A stretch of DNA of 64,000 nucleotides, taken from the NCBI RefSeq assembly GCF_000482745.1, contig NZ_AXWQ01000015.1, forward strand, positions 62,001 through 126,000, given 5' to 3'. The notes beneath the pieces are model-generated. The model worked only from the letters and a program-made list of their open reading frames with translations. It did no database searches and was not told the DNA's origin. The stretch comes from Oleidesulfovibrio alaskensis DSM 16109. GTDB taxonomy: Bacteria > Desulfobacterota > Desulfovibrionia > Desulfovibrionales > Desulfovibrionaceae. The position numbers and the translations under genes are program-made. Of this stretch, positions 24,124 to 33,099 are shown piece by piece; the stretch's first letter is position 1, and each line of letters starts with the position of its first letter.

Positions 24124-25704
24124 TCAGTACAAAGCTCTCACGGTGGTATGCGGATAGTATTGCCTGAGAATTGCTTCATAAGCGGCCCCTTTCCGGGCCA
24201 TGCCTTCCGCACCCCACTGGCTCATCCCCACTCCGTGTCCGTACCCTCTTCCCCTGAAAAGAATTGTCTTACCGCTTATGCCGATACTGCATAGTGTGCT
24301 TTTCATCTTTGTGGCACCCACCAGCAATCTGAACGGATTGGAATTCATCTCAATATTGCCACCGTCTGTGGCCATACGCACCCTGAGCACCCTGCCGGAA
24401 GCAGAACGCTGCGATACAGCCACACCGCTGACCTGCCTTACGGGGTACCCTCTGCTGCGCAGCAGCATTGCCAATTCACTCAGAGGGATGCTGCAGCTCC
24501 ACTGCATATCTTTTATGCTGTTGCTTACAGGGTCTGCCTGCACTCTATAGTACGGCATGTCAACATCCCAGACGGCAGAATCATCTTCCAGCACACCGCC
24601 GCTGTGAGAATGATAAAAGGCCAGCGCGATTGCCCCGTTATATACAAGGATGCGTCCTCTTGTGGCTTTGACAGCTTCCGCAGCCTGCCGCCCGCCGGAA
24701 ATGACGCCTCCGTACACCTGTGATGCAGTTGTTGACCATACGTCATATGGGCGTTCGCTGCTGCGCAAGAGCATGTACAGGGCATGCGTTCGCGCTGCCA
24801 CAGCCTGAGCACGGAGTGCCTGCGGCCTGAAAGAGTCAGGCATTTCGCACGGAACAACGCCTTCCAGATACCGCTCCAGCGGCAATGTGTTCACTGCCAG
24901 CACCTTTCCTTCGCGCACATGAAAGCTCATGCTGCCGGCATAACGGGCATCGCCCATGGCAAAGGTGCCGCCGCGTGCCAGCAGGCTGACGGAAGCCCCC
25001 ATGGGACGGCCGTTGAGGCATATATCGTCTCCCTGTACTGTTATGCGCAGCTTTCCGGCCATGACTCTGGCTCTTCTGCCTTCATAACCGGCCACCGTGC
25101 CGGAAGGAGGAGTGACTATGATTTCAGAGGCATGCTTCAGGGCAACCCTGATATTGGGCTCTCTGCGCGGTATGGGGCGGGGGGTGATTTCCGCAGGAGG
25201 AACATCGGCTTTACCGGCAAAGGAATGCTTTTGCAGGCGGGTGAGCATGTGGCGGCTTCCTCCGGCCTTGGGACCGTTGGGAAAACGCTTCAGATAGCCT
25301 TCAAAGGCCAGACGGGCAGCGGTGTGCTCTCCCCTGTCGTACCGGAGCATGGCCAGATTGTACCAAGCCCTTGCAATGACATGAGGCAGACCGCCAAGGG
25401 CGATGCCTTTTTCGTAAAGATCGATGGCTCTGTCTTTGCGGTCCAGAAACATGGCGTTGATATCGCCCAGCATGACAAGCGCTTCCGACCTGACGGCCGC
25501 TGAGTCATCCAGACGGTAGATGGCGTGCCATAGCTCAAGACTTTCAAGAATTTTGCCCTGCTGATACAGATTGACGGCCTGTGCGCGCAGTGGAGCAGGA
25601 TCAAAACTTCCCTGAGCGGTTGCTGCCGAAGCTTTGAGCGGCAAAAGGGAGCAGGCAAAAAGCAGAATAACTCCGGACAGCAGAAAACGCAGACAGATGC
25701 CCAT
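24124..25704 (-). CDS. SpoIID/LytB-domain protein
   Basis: This 526-residue exported protein has a signal peptide (MGICLRFLLSGVILLFACSLL), a tetratricopeptide-like region (about residues 40-140, AVNLYQQGKILESLELWHAIY), and a C-terminal SpoIID/LytB domain (TLPLERYLEGVVPCEMPDSF, LRAQAVAARTHALYML, YHSHSGGVLEDDSAVW, GRGYGHGVGMSQWGAEGMA). In spore-formers this domain is a peptidoglycan glycan-strand lyase; here it is a Gram-negative cell-wall protein. Its start overlaps the miaA stop as TGATG, so translation is likely coupled. It precedes the MltC-like gene, making a wall-remodelling pair. Confidence 0.85.
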   Translation of the reverse strand: MGICLRFLLSGVILLFACSLLPLKASAATAQGSFDPAPLRAQAVNLYQQGKILESLELWHAIYRLDDSAAVRSEALVMLGDINAMFLDRKDRAIDLYEKGIALGGLPHVIARAWYNLAMLRYDRGEHTAARLAFEGYLKRFPNGPKAGGSRHMLTRLQKHSFAGKADVPPAEITPRPIPRREPNIRVALKHASEIIVTPPSGTVAGYEGRRARVMAGKLRITVQGDDICLNGRPMGASVSLLARGGTFAMGDARYAGSMSFHVREGKVLAVNTLPLERYLEGVVPCEMPDSFRPQALRAQAVAARTHALYMLLRSSERPYDVWSTTASQVYGGVISGGRQAAEAVKATRGRILVYNGAIALAFYHSHSGGVLEDDSAVWDVDMPYYRVQADPVSNSIKDMQWSCSIPLSELAMLLRSRGYPVRQVSGVAVSQRSASGRVLRVRMATDGGNIEMNSNPFRLLVGATKMKSTLCSIGISGKTILFRGRGYGHGVGMSQWGAEGMARKGAAYEAILRQYYPHTTVRALY

Positions 25705-26636
25705 CAGCCGGTGCTGCCTGCCACAGAGTGTACCAGCCGTTCCATGGCCGCCATATCCGTACCGTCCAGCCAGTGCAGATTCGGTTCTCTGCGGAACCAG
25801 GTAAGCTGGCGCTTGGCATATTGCCGTGTGTTGTGCAGCCACAGGCGCTTGCATTCATCAAGGCTGACCGCTCCCTTGATATAAGAATACAATTCGGCAC
25901 AACCGATTCCCGACCAACCGGGAGCGCGGGGATTGTCACATATACCCATGGCGTTCCGGGCTTCATCAAGTGCCCCGGCTGCAAGCATCATTTCGATGCG
26001 CTTTGCAAGACGCGGTGTCAGTCCGTCCAGCGTTGCGCTGACCCCTATTTTTACAGCACGATACGGCGACGGAGGAACAGGCTGGGCATGCCACCATGAA
26101 AGTGGTCTGCCTGTGGCCTCCTGTACTTCCAGCGCACGCACTATCCTCTGGCTGTCATTGGGGTGAAGCCGCTCTGCTGTCTGCGGATCCTGCGTTTCAA
26201 GCAGCCAGTGCAGTGCCGGCGCCCCGCGGGCTGCACATCTCTCCTGCCATTTCTGCGATACCGTTTCGGGAATGTCGGGTATGGCGGCTATGCCGTCGAG
26301 CAGCGCACGCAGATACAGGCCTGTTCCTCCCACAAGCAGAGGAAGCCTGCCGTGTGCGTGCTCTTCTTTGATGATCCGGCGGGCCATATCAAGAAAAACA
26401 CCGGCACTCATCTTTTCCTGTATGCCCATGAATCCGTACAGATGGTGCGGACAGGATGCCTGCTCCTCAAGCGTAGGCTGGGCAGTGATGACAGGAAAAT
26501 CTTTGTACACCTGCCGTGAGTCGCAGTTAATTACCGCGCCGTCGAACACGGCGGCAAGATGCAGTGACGCGGCAGTCTTACCCGCGCCGGTAGGGCCGAC
26601 AATACATACTACAGGAATCACGGAAGCCTCTGACAT
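25704..26636 (-). CDS. miaA: tRNA dimethylallyltransferase
   Basis: This protein of about 310 residues adds the dimethylallyl group to A37 of tRNAs reading UNN codons. It has the P-loop GPTGAGKTAASLHLA near residue 13, the NCDSRQVYKDFPV motif, VGGTGLYLRALLDG, and HPNDSQRIVRALEV. ATG 26636 is taken; GTG 26642 is an alternative that overlaps the coaD stop. It sits between coaD and the spoIID-like gene in a tight minus-strand cluster. Confidence 0.95.
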   Translation of the reverse strand: MSEASVIPVVCIVGPTGAGKTAASLHLAAVFDGAVINCDSRQVYKDFPVITAQPTLEEQASCPHHLYGFMGIQEKMSAGVFLDMARRIIKEEHAHGRLPLLVGGTGLYLRALLDGIAAIPDIPETVSQKWQERCAARGAPALHWLLETQDPQTAERLHPNDSQRIVRALEVQEATGRPLSWWHAQPVPPSPYRAVKIGVSATLDGLTPRLAKRIEMMLAAGALDEARNAMGICDNPRAPGWSGIGCAELYSYIKGAVSLDECKRLWLHNTRQYAKRQLTWFRREPNLHWLDGTDMAAMERLVHSVAGSTG

Positions 26637-26641
26637 GCGCA

Positions 26642-27154
26642 CTACCCGTTAAGCGGATAAGGGTAGCCGTATTTTTCACGCAGTCTGCGGTAGACATTGT
26701 CCGGAACAAGTCCTTTGATATCTCCGCCCAGACTGGCCGCAGCCTTGATAATGGTGGAACTGATGTAAAGCCACTTATAGTCGGTCATCAGAAAGACTGT
26801 CTGGATATGCCGTTTCATTTTGCGGTTCATTAAAGCCAGCTGAAACTCATATTCAAAGTCGGAGACAGCCCTGAGACCGCGCAATATGACCCCCGCACCT
26901 CTTCTTTCCGCATAGTCAACCAGCAGGCCGGAAAAAGGCTCCACTGTAATGCTGCCCACGCCTTCCAGCGCTTCCTGAGCCATCTGGACACGCTCATCAA
27001 TGGTGAAAAGCGGAGTTTTGGGTGTATCATTGGCCACTGCGACCACAATATGATCGAAAATCTGGCAGCCACGTTGTATCAGGCTGGCATGTCCATTAGT
27101 CAGCGGATCAAACGTTCCGGGATATATGGCTATTTTTCCGTCAGTTGACCCCAT
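26642..27154 (-). CDS. coaD: Phosphopantetheine adenylyltransferase
   Basis: This 170-residue enzyme transfers AMP to 4'-phosphopantetheine, the next-to-last step of coenzyme A synthesis. The nucleotidyltransferase motif PGTFDPLTNGHASL and the later motifs RGLRAVSDFEYEFQLALMNRK and YISSTIIK are present. The length is normal. The start overlaps the rsmD end by 25 bases, and the rsmD-coaD order is very common. Confidence 0.95.
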   Translation of the reverse strand: MGSTDGKIAIYPGTFDPLTNGHASLIQRGCQIFDHIVVAVANDTPKTPLFTIDERVQMAQEALEGVGSITVEPFSGLLVDYAERRGAGVILRGLRAVSDFEYEFQLALMNRKMKRHIQTVFLMTDYKWLYISSTIIKAAASLGGDIKGLVPDNVYRRLREKYGYPYPLNG

Positions 27155-27699
27155 ATGAGAATCCTTGTCTGTCCGTAAGTTCTGTTGACCAGAAGTTCAA
27201 GACGGCTGTCGACTTCCGGCAGTTCTGATACTGCGGCCTCAGCTTCCGCCACGATCATGGCTTCAGGAGCAAGCCAGCGGTTGCGCAGCAGAGCGGTGGC
27301 CGCCGGAGAAACAAAGTTTTTGCCATAAGGCGGGTCGATGAAGACAACATCAAAGGCGCGCGCAGGGGCAACCCTCAGGAACTTGCTCACATCTTCATGA
27401 AATACCTGCCAGCGGGCGGCTTCCACTTTCAGCAGCTCCGCATTGCTGCGGATAACCTTGACCGCCGCAGGATTGCTTTCCACAAACCACCCTTCAGCCG
27501 CCCCGCGACTTAAGGCTTCAAATCCGCAGCTGCCGCTTCCGGCAAAAAGATCCAGCACCCGGCATTCTGACCAGTGCACTCCCCGTGCCTCCAGCATGGA
27601 GAAAAGGGCCTTGCGTACTTTTGCCATGGCTGGCCGGTAGCCGGGGCCGACTGTTGTTTTCAGAGTACGTCCGCCGTACTCTCCGCTTATTATTTTCAT
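27130..27699 (-). CDS. rsmD: 16S rRNA (guanine966-N2)-methyltransferase
   Basis: This 189-residue SAM-dependent methyltransferase modifies G966 of 16S rRNA. It starts MKIISGEYGGRTLKT, the conserved RsmD N-terminus. DLFAGSGSCGFEALSRGA is the SAM motif and the catalytic motif is VFIDPPYG. ATG 27699 is chosen because upstream in-frame residues do not match the family. It overlaps coaD. Confidence 0.93.
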   Translation of the reverse strand: MKIISGEYGGRTLKTTVGPGYRPAMAKVRKALFSMLEARGVHWSECRVLDLFAGSGSCGFEALSRGAAEGWFVESNPAAVKVIRSNAELLKVEAARWQVFHEDVSKFLRVAPARAFDVVFIDPPYGKNFVSPAATALLRNRWLAPEAMIVAEAEAAVSELPEVDSRLELLVNRTYGQTRILIWGQLTEK

Positions 27700-27712
27700 A
27701 GTATTTGTCTGG

Positions 27713-29320
27713 TTACAGCTCGGAAAGAATACCAAGCATTTCGTTGTTTAATTCAAGCAGACGGTCACGTATTTCAACCTGCTGCGCCCAGTCGGCATGT
27801 TCGATGTCGCCTTTGCGGGCGCGCAGCTGCATCATGCGTGCCTCTGTTTCCGAAAGCAGAAAATCCCAGTTAAGCTGCGGCTGATAGCGCTGCGGGTCGC
27901 CGGTGGTGACAACAGCCTCCCCCGGTTCCAGCTCTATTTCTTCCAGATATCCCGGACTGTGAACAGACAACTCATATTTCTCTTCCAGTATGGCCTTAAG
28001 TGCTTGCTGGGCTTTCTCTTCACCATGCACAAGAAACACTTTCATCTCTTTGGTGGCAAATTTTCCCACCCAGTCCAGTATCTGGCTTTGCCCCGCATGC
28101 CCCGAAAAACCGCCTATGGTAAAGACTTTTGCCTGTATGGCAATCTCTTCGCCGAAGAGACGGATACTGCGGGCACCGTCCACTATTCTGCGGCCGGGGG
28201 TTCCCACTGCCTGATACCCCACAAAGACAATGCTGGCACCGGGACGCCAGATGTTGTGCCTGAGGTGGTGCTTGATGCGACCGGCGTTGCACATGCCGCT
28301 GGCTGAAATGATAACGGCCGGTCCCGTGTAATTGTTGATGGCCTGAGATTCCTGTGTTTTTGTTGTCAGCCGCAGGCTGGGCATGGCAAACGGGTCTTCT
28401 CCGGAAAGCAGCAACTTCTGCATTTCTTCATCAAAGAAGCGCGGATGCTTGCGGAATATCTCAGTGGCACGGATGGCAAGAGGGCTATCAAGGAAAATGG
28501 GCATATCCACCGGCATACGCCCCTCTTTCTGCAGCAGGAACAGGGTGTACAGGACTTCCTGTGTTCTCTCAACCGCAAAGGCGGGTATGATGACCTTTTC
28601 ACCCTGCCGGTAGCTGTATGCTATGGCTTCTGCCAGCTCCTGCCTGCTGTTGCTCTCATCTTTATGGTTTCTGTCACCATATGTTGACTCCACAAACAGA
28701 TAATCCGCTGCGGCAGCAGCTTCAGGGTCGCGCACTATGAGCGAGTTGGGTTTGCCAAGGTCGCCGGAAAAAATCAACCGCGAGCAGCGCCCGTGTTCAC
28801 AAACTTCAATTTCAAGAAACGCGGAACCCAGAATATGGCCTGCGTCTTTATATGTCACCGTAACCCCTTCCACAGGAGAAAAAGGCCGGTTATACTCTAC
28901 ATTCTCGAAAAATCGTGAAACCCGCGCTGCATCTGCAAAGGTGTACAGCGGGTCTACCGGTTTGCGCCCTTTACGTTTTTGCTTGCGGGTCTGCCATTCC
29001 GCTTCCATTTCCTGTATATTGGCGCTGTCCTGCAGCATGATCTCAAGAAGGTCTCTGGTAGGTTCGGTACAATATACCGGCCCCGTAAAACCGTCGCGCA
29101 CCATGCGCGGCAACAGGCCGGTGTGGTCTATATGAGCGTGAGTTATCAGAAAAAAATCTATCGTTTCAGGAGAGTATACATCTGTCTCGTAGTTTCTTTT
29201 TTCTATTTCGTGGTTTCCCTGATGCATGCCGCAATCAACTGCAAAGCGGACACCACCGGATTCGACCACATAACATGAACCAGTGACAGTACGGGCTGCG
29301 CCGAGAAATTGAACTTTCAT
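27713..29320 (-). CDS. MBL-fold beta-CASP metallo-hydrolase (RNA-processing type)
   Basis: This 535-residue protein has the metallo-beta-lactamase metal motif THAHIDHTG, further ligand motifs (DCGMHQG, FSGDLGKP, FVESTYGDRNH), a beta-CASP domain, and a C-terminal RNA-metabolising domain (FTIGGFSGHAGQSQILDWV, VFLVHGEEKAQQAL). Such proteins are predicted endo- or exoribonucleases of the CPSF73/RNase J superfamily. It lies 13 bases upstream of rsmD on the same strand, so it may start the rsmD-coaD-miaA unit. The substrate RNA is unknown. Confidence 0.88.
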   Translation of the reverse strand: MKVQFLGAARTVTGSCYVVESGGVRFAVDCGMHQGNHEIEKRNYETDVYSPETIDFFLITHAHIDHTGLLPRMVRDGFTGPVYCTEPTRDLLEIMLQDSANIQEMEAEWQTRKQKRKGRKPVDPLYTFADAARVSRFFENVEYNRPFSPVEGVTVTYKDAGHILGSAFLEIEVCEHGRCSRLIFSGDLGKPNSLIVRDPEAAAAADYLFVESTYGDRNHKDESNSRQELAEAIAYSYRQGEKVIIPAFAVERTQEVLYTLFLLQKEGRMPVDMPIFLDSPLAIRATEIFRKHPRFFDEEMQKLLLSGEDPFAMPSLRLTTKTQESQAINNYTGPAVIISASGMCNAGRIKHHLRHNIWRPGASIVFVGYQAVGTPGRRIVDGARSIRLFGEEIAIQAKVFTIGGFSGHAGQSQILDWVGKFATKEMKVFLVHGEEKAQQALKAILEEKYELSVHSPGYLEEIELEPGEAVVTTGDPQRYQPQLNWDFLLSETEARMMQLRARKGDIEHADWAQQVEIRDRLLELNNEMLGILSEL

Positions 29321-29396
29321 ACGAGAACCTCTGGGTTAAAATGGCGTACTGACATATTGAACACAGAGCGGAACGAGCGCAAGTAATTTCAGCCGA

Positions 29397-29425
29397 TTGC
29401 GCGGGCTGCAATAACAGACTATAGT
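29397..29425 (+). promoter_or_regulatory. Candidate sigma-70 promoter for LOG-tadA
   Basis: TTGCGC (29397-29402) and TATAGT (29420-29425) are 17 bases apart, 24 bases before the start of the LOG-family gene. The -10 matches five of six; the -35 is weak. Confidence 0.5.
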
Positions 29426-29448
29426 CGGCACAACATAAGGAGATAATA

Positions 29449-30105
29449 ATGAGTCAGTCCAAACAATATGTTATAGACACTCTTTCTACCAAGGAATCAT
29501 GGCGGTTGTTCAAGATAATGGCCGAACTGGTGGACGGGTTTGAGACCCTGAACGACCTTGATAACTGCGTCTCTATTTTCGGTTCTGCGCGGGTTGATCC
29601 CTCCAGCCCGCTCTATCAGGAAACGGAAAAACTGGCACGTCTGCTTGTTGAAGAAGGATACGGCGTTATCACCGGCGGCGGGCCCGGTCTGATGGAAGCG
29701 GGCAACAAAGGCGCCACCGAAGCGGGCGGCAAGTCTGTGGGGCTGCACATTCATCTGCCGTTTGAACAAAATTCAAATCAGTACATAAAGACACGCTGCG
29801 ATTTCAAATACTTTTTTGTACGCAAGCTCATGTTCATCAAGTACGCCATGGCCTATGTGGTCATGCCCGGAGGCATAGGTACGCTTGACGAACTGACAGA
29901 GGCTTTTGTGCTTACCCAGACCAAGCGGATCAAGGCCTTTCCGATCATTCTGTACAACAGCAGTTACTGGAACGGCCTGCTGGACTGGATTCGGGACAAA
30001 ATGGTGTCTGAAGGATTTATAAGAGAAGAAGAGCTTGATCTTATTACGGTCAAGGATACGCCGGAAGAGGTGCTCGCCTACATCAAGCGACATGTCATTA
30101 TCTGA
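29449..30105 (+). CDS. LOG-family (TIGR00730-type) Rossmann protein
   Basis: This 218-residue protein carries the LOG-family signature PGGIGTLDELTEAF near residue 142 and the GGGPGLMEAGNKGA nucleotide motif. Members hydrolyse nucleoside monophosphates, in plants releasing cytokinin from its ribotide, and bacterial ones are phosphoribohydrolases. AAGGAG precedes ATG 29449. Its 3' end overlaps the tadA start by 14 bases, so the two are probably translated together. Confidence 0.85.
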   Translation: MSQSKQYVIDTLSTKESWRLFKIMAELVDGFETLNDLDNCVSIFGSARVDPSSPLYQETEKLARLLVEEGYGVITGGGPGLMEAGNKGATEAGGKSVGLHIHLPFEQNSNQYIKTRCDFKYFFVRKLMFIKYAMAYVVMPGGIGTLDELTEAFVLTQTKRIKAFPIILYNSSYWNGLLDWIRDKMVSEGFIREEELDLITVKDTPEEVLAYIKRHVII

Positions 30106-30610
30106 CAACGGCATGAAGCAGAAGATGCAGATCATTCCTCCTGTGCCTTCCGGCTGGAAAAGCTGGGAGGCACTGATGGAGCTGGCTCTGGAACAGGCTG
30201 TGCTGGCGCAGCTGCACGGGGAAGTGCCCGTGGGTGCCGTGGTGGTCGCACCGGACGGAGCAGTGCTCGGCTCCGGACGCAACAGGCCCATTGCCACCTG
30301 TGACCCCACGGCGCACGCGGAAATCCTTGCCATACGTCAGGCGTGCATCCATACGGGCAACTACCGGCTGGACGATGCCGTACTGGTCGTGACGCTTGAG
30401 CCTTGCCACATGTGCACAGGTGCCATCATTCACGCCCGACTTGCAGGAGTGGTTTACGGGGCATCGGACAAGCGTGCCGGAGCGGTGGATTCCTGCCTGG
30501 ACGGGTTGGAGCTGCCTTTTCACAACCACAGGCCGTGGTATATGAGCGGTGTGTGCGAAGCTGAATGCTCGCGGCTTCTTGCAGAGTTTTTTAAAGAAAA
30601 AAGACAGTGA
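30092..30610 (+). CDS. tadA: tRNA-specific adenosine deaminase
   Basis: This 172-residue zinc deaminase edits A34 to inosine in tRNA-Arg(ACG). The zinc motifs HAEILAIRQA (catalytic E) and LEPCHMCTGAIIHAR are in place. ATG 30092 is chosen for the family N-terminus; ATG 30113 is possible. Its substrate tRNA genes are in this window (21915 and 22019). Downstream, 30611-30810 holds no gene I can support, and no SRP RNA motif was seen there. Confidence 0.95.
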   Translation: MSLSDNGMKQKMQIIPPVPSGWKSWEALMELALEQAVLAQLHGEVPVGAVVVAPDGAVLGSGRNRPIATCDPTAHAEILAIRQACIHTGNYRLDDAVLVVTLEPCHMCTGAIIHARLAGVVYGASDKRAGAVDSCLDGLELPFHNHRPWYMSGVCEAECSRLLAEFFKEKRQ

Positions 30611-30810
30611 CAGGCCGTCTGCCGGTTTTATGCCGCCGGTTTGCTGTTCTGAACAGCGGGTGCAGCGCAGGCGCTTTTGCCGGTGATGTCTGCCTGTGCG
30701 CGGCACGGGCTTCGCGGTTTTTGCCATTCGCACGCATAAAAACGTGCAGCAAATGCCTCCGCGCTTTTGTTTCCGATAAGAGCCTCAGGTACAGGTGTAC
30801 TTGATAATTA

Positions 30811-30836
30811 AAAAGCCCGCCGTAAGGCGGGCTTTT
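30811..30836. terminator. Bidirectional terminator between tadA side and ppaC
   Basis: The stem AAAAGCCCGCC/GGCGGGCTTTT with a GTAA loop has A/T runs on both sides; it lies just past the ppaC stop. Confidence 0.88.
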
Positions 30837-30854
30837 ACAGTCAGGCTCGGAAGC

Positions 30855-31772
30855 TTATTTGAAGGCCTTTTCAAAGTTGGGCACAACCTGCTTCTTACGG
30901 CTCATAACGCCGTCCAGCCATACGGAGCGGCCTTCGGGCTTAACGCCGAAAGCTTTTTCAACCACAACGGTATCATCGGAAACGATCAGCATTTCGCTGC
31001 CTTCCTTCATGATGTCCGTGAGCAGCAGGAATACAGAGTGACGGCCGTCGGCCTTCACTTTCTGAATTTCTTCGTACAGGCCGTCCTTGACCGGATCAAG
31101 GATGCTCAGGTCGACAACTTCCAGCTGGCCGATGCCAACTTTGCTGCCGTTCATGTCGAAATCTTTGTAGTCACGGAAAACCAGTTCGCTCATGGTGGCG
31201 CCTTCAACAGCGGACTTCACCTTGAACATTTCCATGCCCAGAGCCATGACATCGTTCACACCGGCGATCTTGGCAAGTTCTTCCACAGCTTTCTTGTCCT
31301 GATCGGTGCAGGTGACCGACTTGAACATGACGGTGTCGCTGAGGATTGCACACAGCATGCCGCCTGCAATACCCTTGGGCACTTCGATGCCGTAAAAATC
31401 GTACATGGCCTTGATCACGGTGCAGGAACAACCCACAGGCCATACCCACATTTCCAGCGGGTTGGAGGTAGTCACGTTGCCAAGCTTGTGGTGGTCGACC
31501 ACGCCTTTGATTTCTGCATCGGCGATGTCGGCGGGCAGCTGGGCGCCGTCGGTGGTGTCCACCAGAATCAGGTCTTTACCGGCAACGGAAGTTACGACTT
31601 CAGGAGCGGCAAGGCCGAATTTTTCCAGAACAAAAGTGCTCTCAGGGGTGCATTCGCCCTGAGCTACAGCGGTGGCTTCCACGCCGCGCTTGGACATAAG
31701 GTCGGCGACGGCAAGTGCGGAAACGATGGAGTCGGTATCCGGGTTCATGTGGCCCATTACGAGTACAGCCAT
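30855..31772 (-). CDS. ppaC: Manganese-dependent inorganic pyrophosphatase
   Basis: This 305-residue family II pyrophosphatase (DHH superfamily) hydrolyses pyrophosphate; in sulfate reducers this pulls sulfate activation by ATP sulfurylase forward. Motifs seen are VMGHMNPDTDSIVSA, ILVDTTDGAQL and VVDHHKLGN, plus a C-terminal DHHA2 domain ending GVMSRKKQVVP. The ATG at 31772 follows GGAGG; upstream in-frame sequence is not part of the family. It lies on the same strand downstream of the PTS genes but after a strong terminator. Confidence 0.96.
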   Translation of the reverse strand: MAVLVMGHMNPDTDSIVSALAVADLMSKRGVEATAVAQGECTPESTFVLEKFGLAAPEVVTSVAGKDLILVDTTDGAQLPADIADAEIKGVVDHHKLGNVTTSNPLEMWVWPVGCSCTVIKAMYDFYGIEVPKGIAGGMLCAILSDTVMFKSVTCTDQDKKAVEELAKIAGVNDVMALGMEMFKVKSAVEGATMSELVFRDYKDFDMNGSKVGIGQLEVVDLSILDPVKDGLYEEIQKVKADGRHSVFLLLTDIMKEGSEMLIVSDDTVVVEKAFGVKPEGRSVWLDGVMSRKKQVVPNFEKAFK

Positions 31773-31900
31773 GGTGAAATCCTCCATAAATCTTGTTAGG
31801 AAAGCGAAGGTTCGCTTAGCGCCAAGTGAGTTTGTGCCAAATAGCACAATCTGGCGCAACTGCCAAGTGGGGCAAGGCGTGCAAACAGAAAAAAAAGCGC

Positions 31901-31932
31901 AAAAAAAAGCCCCCGGGCTATAACCCGAGGGC
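31901..31932 (-). terminator. Terminator overlapping the PTS IIC stop codon
   Basis: On the minus strand the stem GCCCTCGGG/CCCGGGGGC has the IIC stop codon TAG in its loop and is followed by eight T's. Confidence 0.85.
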
Positions 31933-32610
31933 ATAAAACATGAATAAACAGATTGTTGCAACAAAGAGTGCATACGCGCGCGGTATCCGGACAGCCAGCA
32001 CGCCTCCCACTGCGCTTACAAACCATAATGCCGGCCATTCTGCTCCCTGTATGTAGGGAAGATGGCCCAGAAGCGAACTCAGGCCGGAGATAGTGCCGAT
32101 AAGCACAAGCAGCGCCGCAAGAAAAAAGCCTGCCTGCAATAACAGAAGCTGCAAAGATGCATTCCAGACCAGCATACCGAACGGAGGCACTTCCTCAATG
32201 CCCGAAGCCACACGTCTGGCACCTCCTCTGCCCCACCCCAATGCTCTGTTATAGGCTTTGTCCTGCATCGTCCGGTGCATATATTCCAGCCTGGCGCTTA
32301 TGAACGCAGCAGGCAGCGAAAGCAGCGCCGGAACGGCCACCTCTTCGGGCGTACGCAATCCGAAGTAGTCTGTTGCCGCGATGGTCAGCAGCAGGCAGCC
32401 GACTGCATTGGGGGGAATATATGTGCCGGCAGGAAAAAGGTCGAGCCAGAGGAGTTCGAAGAAGATAGCAAGGCTGAGGCTGAGTTCCCATTCGCCGGTG
32501 ATTACGGCCCACAGAAAGCCGACACACAGCGGACGCTCAAGAAATCCGATATTTATGCTGAAGCGCGGGAGCGAAAAGAGGGCAAAAAAAAAGCGATGGG
32601 GAGACCCCAC
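31918..32610 (-). CDS. PTS mannose/fructose/sorbose-type IIC component
   Basis: This integral membrane permease subunit has about 230 residues if it starts at GTG 32610. It begins near NIGFLERPLCVGFLWAVITG and has several hydrophobic segments; PPNAVGCLLLTIAATDYFGL resembles the IIC-Man family. The N-terminus is uncertain: an in-frame ATG at 32733 would overlap the IIB gene by 100 bases and give unlikely sequence, and no good ribosome site precedes GTG 32610. It follows IIA and IIB in the same unit and ends at a terminator. No IID gene is present beside it, though the mannose family normally needs one. Confidence 0.75.
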   Translation of the reverse strand: MGSPHRFFFALFSLPRFSINIGFLERPLCVGFLWAVITGEWELSLSLAIFFELLWLDLFPAGTYIPPNAVGCLLLTIAATDYFGLRTPEEVAVPALLSLPAAFISARLEYMHRTMQDKAYNRALGWGRGGARRVASGIEEVPPFGMLVWNASLQLLLLQAGFFLAALLVLIGTISGLSSLLGHLPYIQGAEWPALWFVSAVGGVLAVRIPRAYALFVATICLFMFYALGL

Positions 32611-32632
32611 ATGAGGGAGTGAAAAGAAAAAA

Positions 32633-33094
32633 TCATGACCACCCCTTAACCTGAACAGGCGCGTTTGGAACACACCGGAAATCCAGCGCGACGGCTTTGC
32701 GCTTGAAAAAGCGCAGACATGCTTCGTCGTCATCGGAAACAGCCACGTGCGGACACAACTGGCGCTTGCCCGGACTGTAATGCAGGTTGCCTATATTCAG
32801 TGTGTCAAATTCAAAACCATTTTCAGAACTGCGACGCGCGTCGCCACAGTTGGCAAAAAGTACCAGCGTGTCCGGCAGTGCTATTCCGCGCCGCATAATG
32901 ATGTCCTGCAACTCATCAATTCTCACAAACGTGATGGACACACGCCCGGGTACTGCCAGAGAGACAATCTGCTGCTGCAGATCATCCGCCGCCAGTTCGT
33001 CGTTGACAACCAGCAGATGCCTTGCTCCGGTATAGGGCAGCCACGTTTCTATTATCTGACCATGAACCAGACGATTATCAACCCGCACCCACAT
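32633..33094 (-). CDS. PTS mannose/fructose/sorbose-type IIB component
   Basis: This 153-residue cytosolic phosphocarrier starts MWVRVDNRLVHGQI with the phosphorylatable histidine at residue 11, the hallmark of mannose-family IIB. It should accept phosphate from IIA (33100-33558) and pass it to sugar carried by IIC. Spacing to IIA is five bases and IIC follows, so the three are an operon. The sugar is unknown. Confidence 0.9.
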   Translation of the reverse strand: MWVRVDNRLVHGQIIETWLPYTGARHLLVVNDELAADDLQQQIVSLAVPGRVSITFVRIDELQDIIMRRGIALPDTLVLFANCGDARRSSENGFEFDTLNIGNLHYSPGKRQLCPHVAVSDDDEACLRFFKRKAVALDFRCVPNAPVQVKGWS

Positions 33095-33099
33095 ATACT

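Noticed and set aside
30611..30810. SRP RNA or another small RNA after tadA
   Set aside because: I looked for the conserved SRP tetraloop and symmetric-loop motifs and did not find them; only GC-rich weak hairpins are present.
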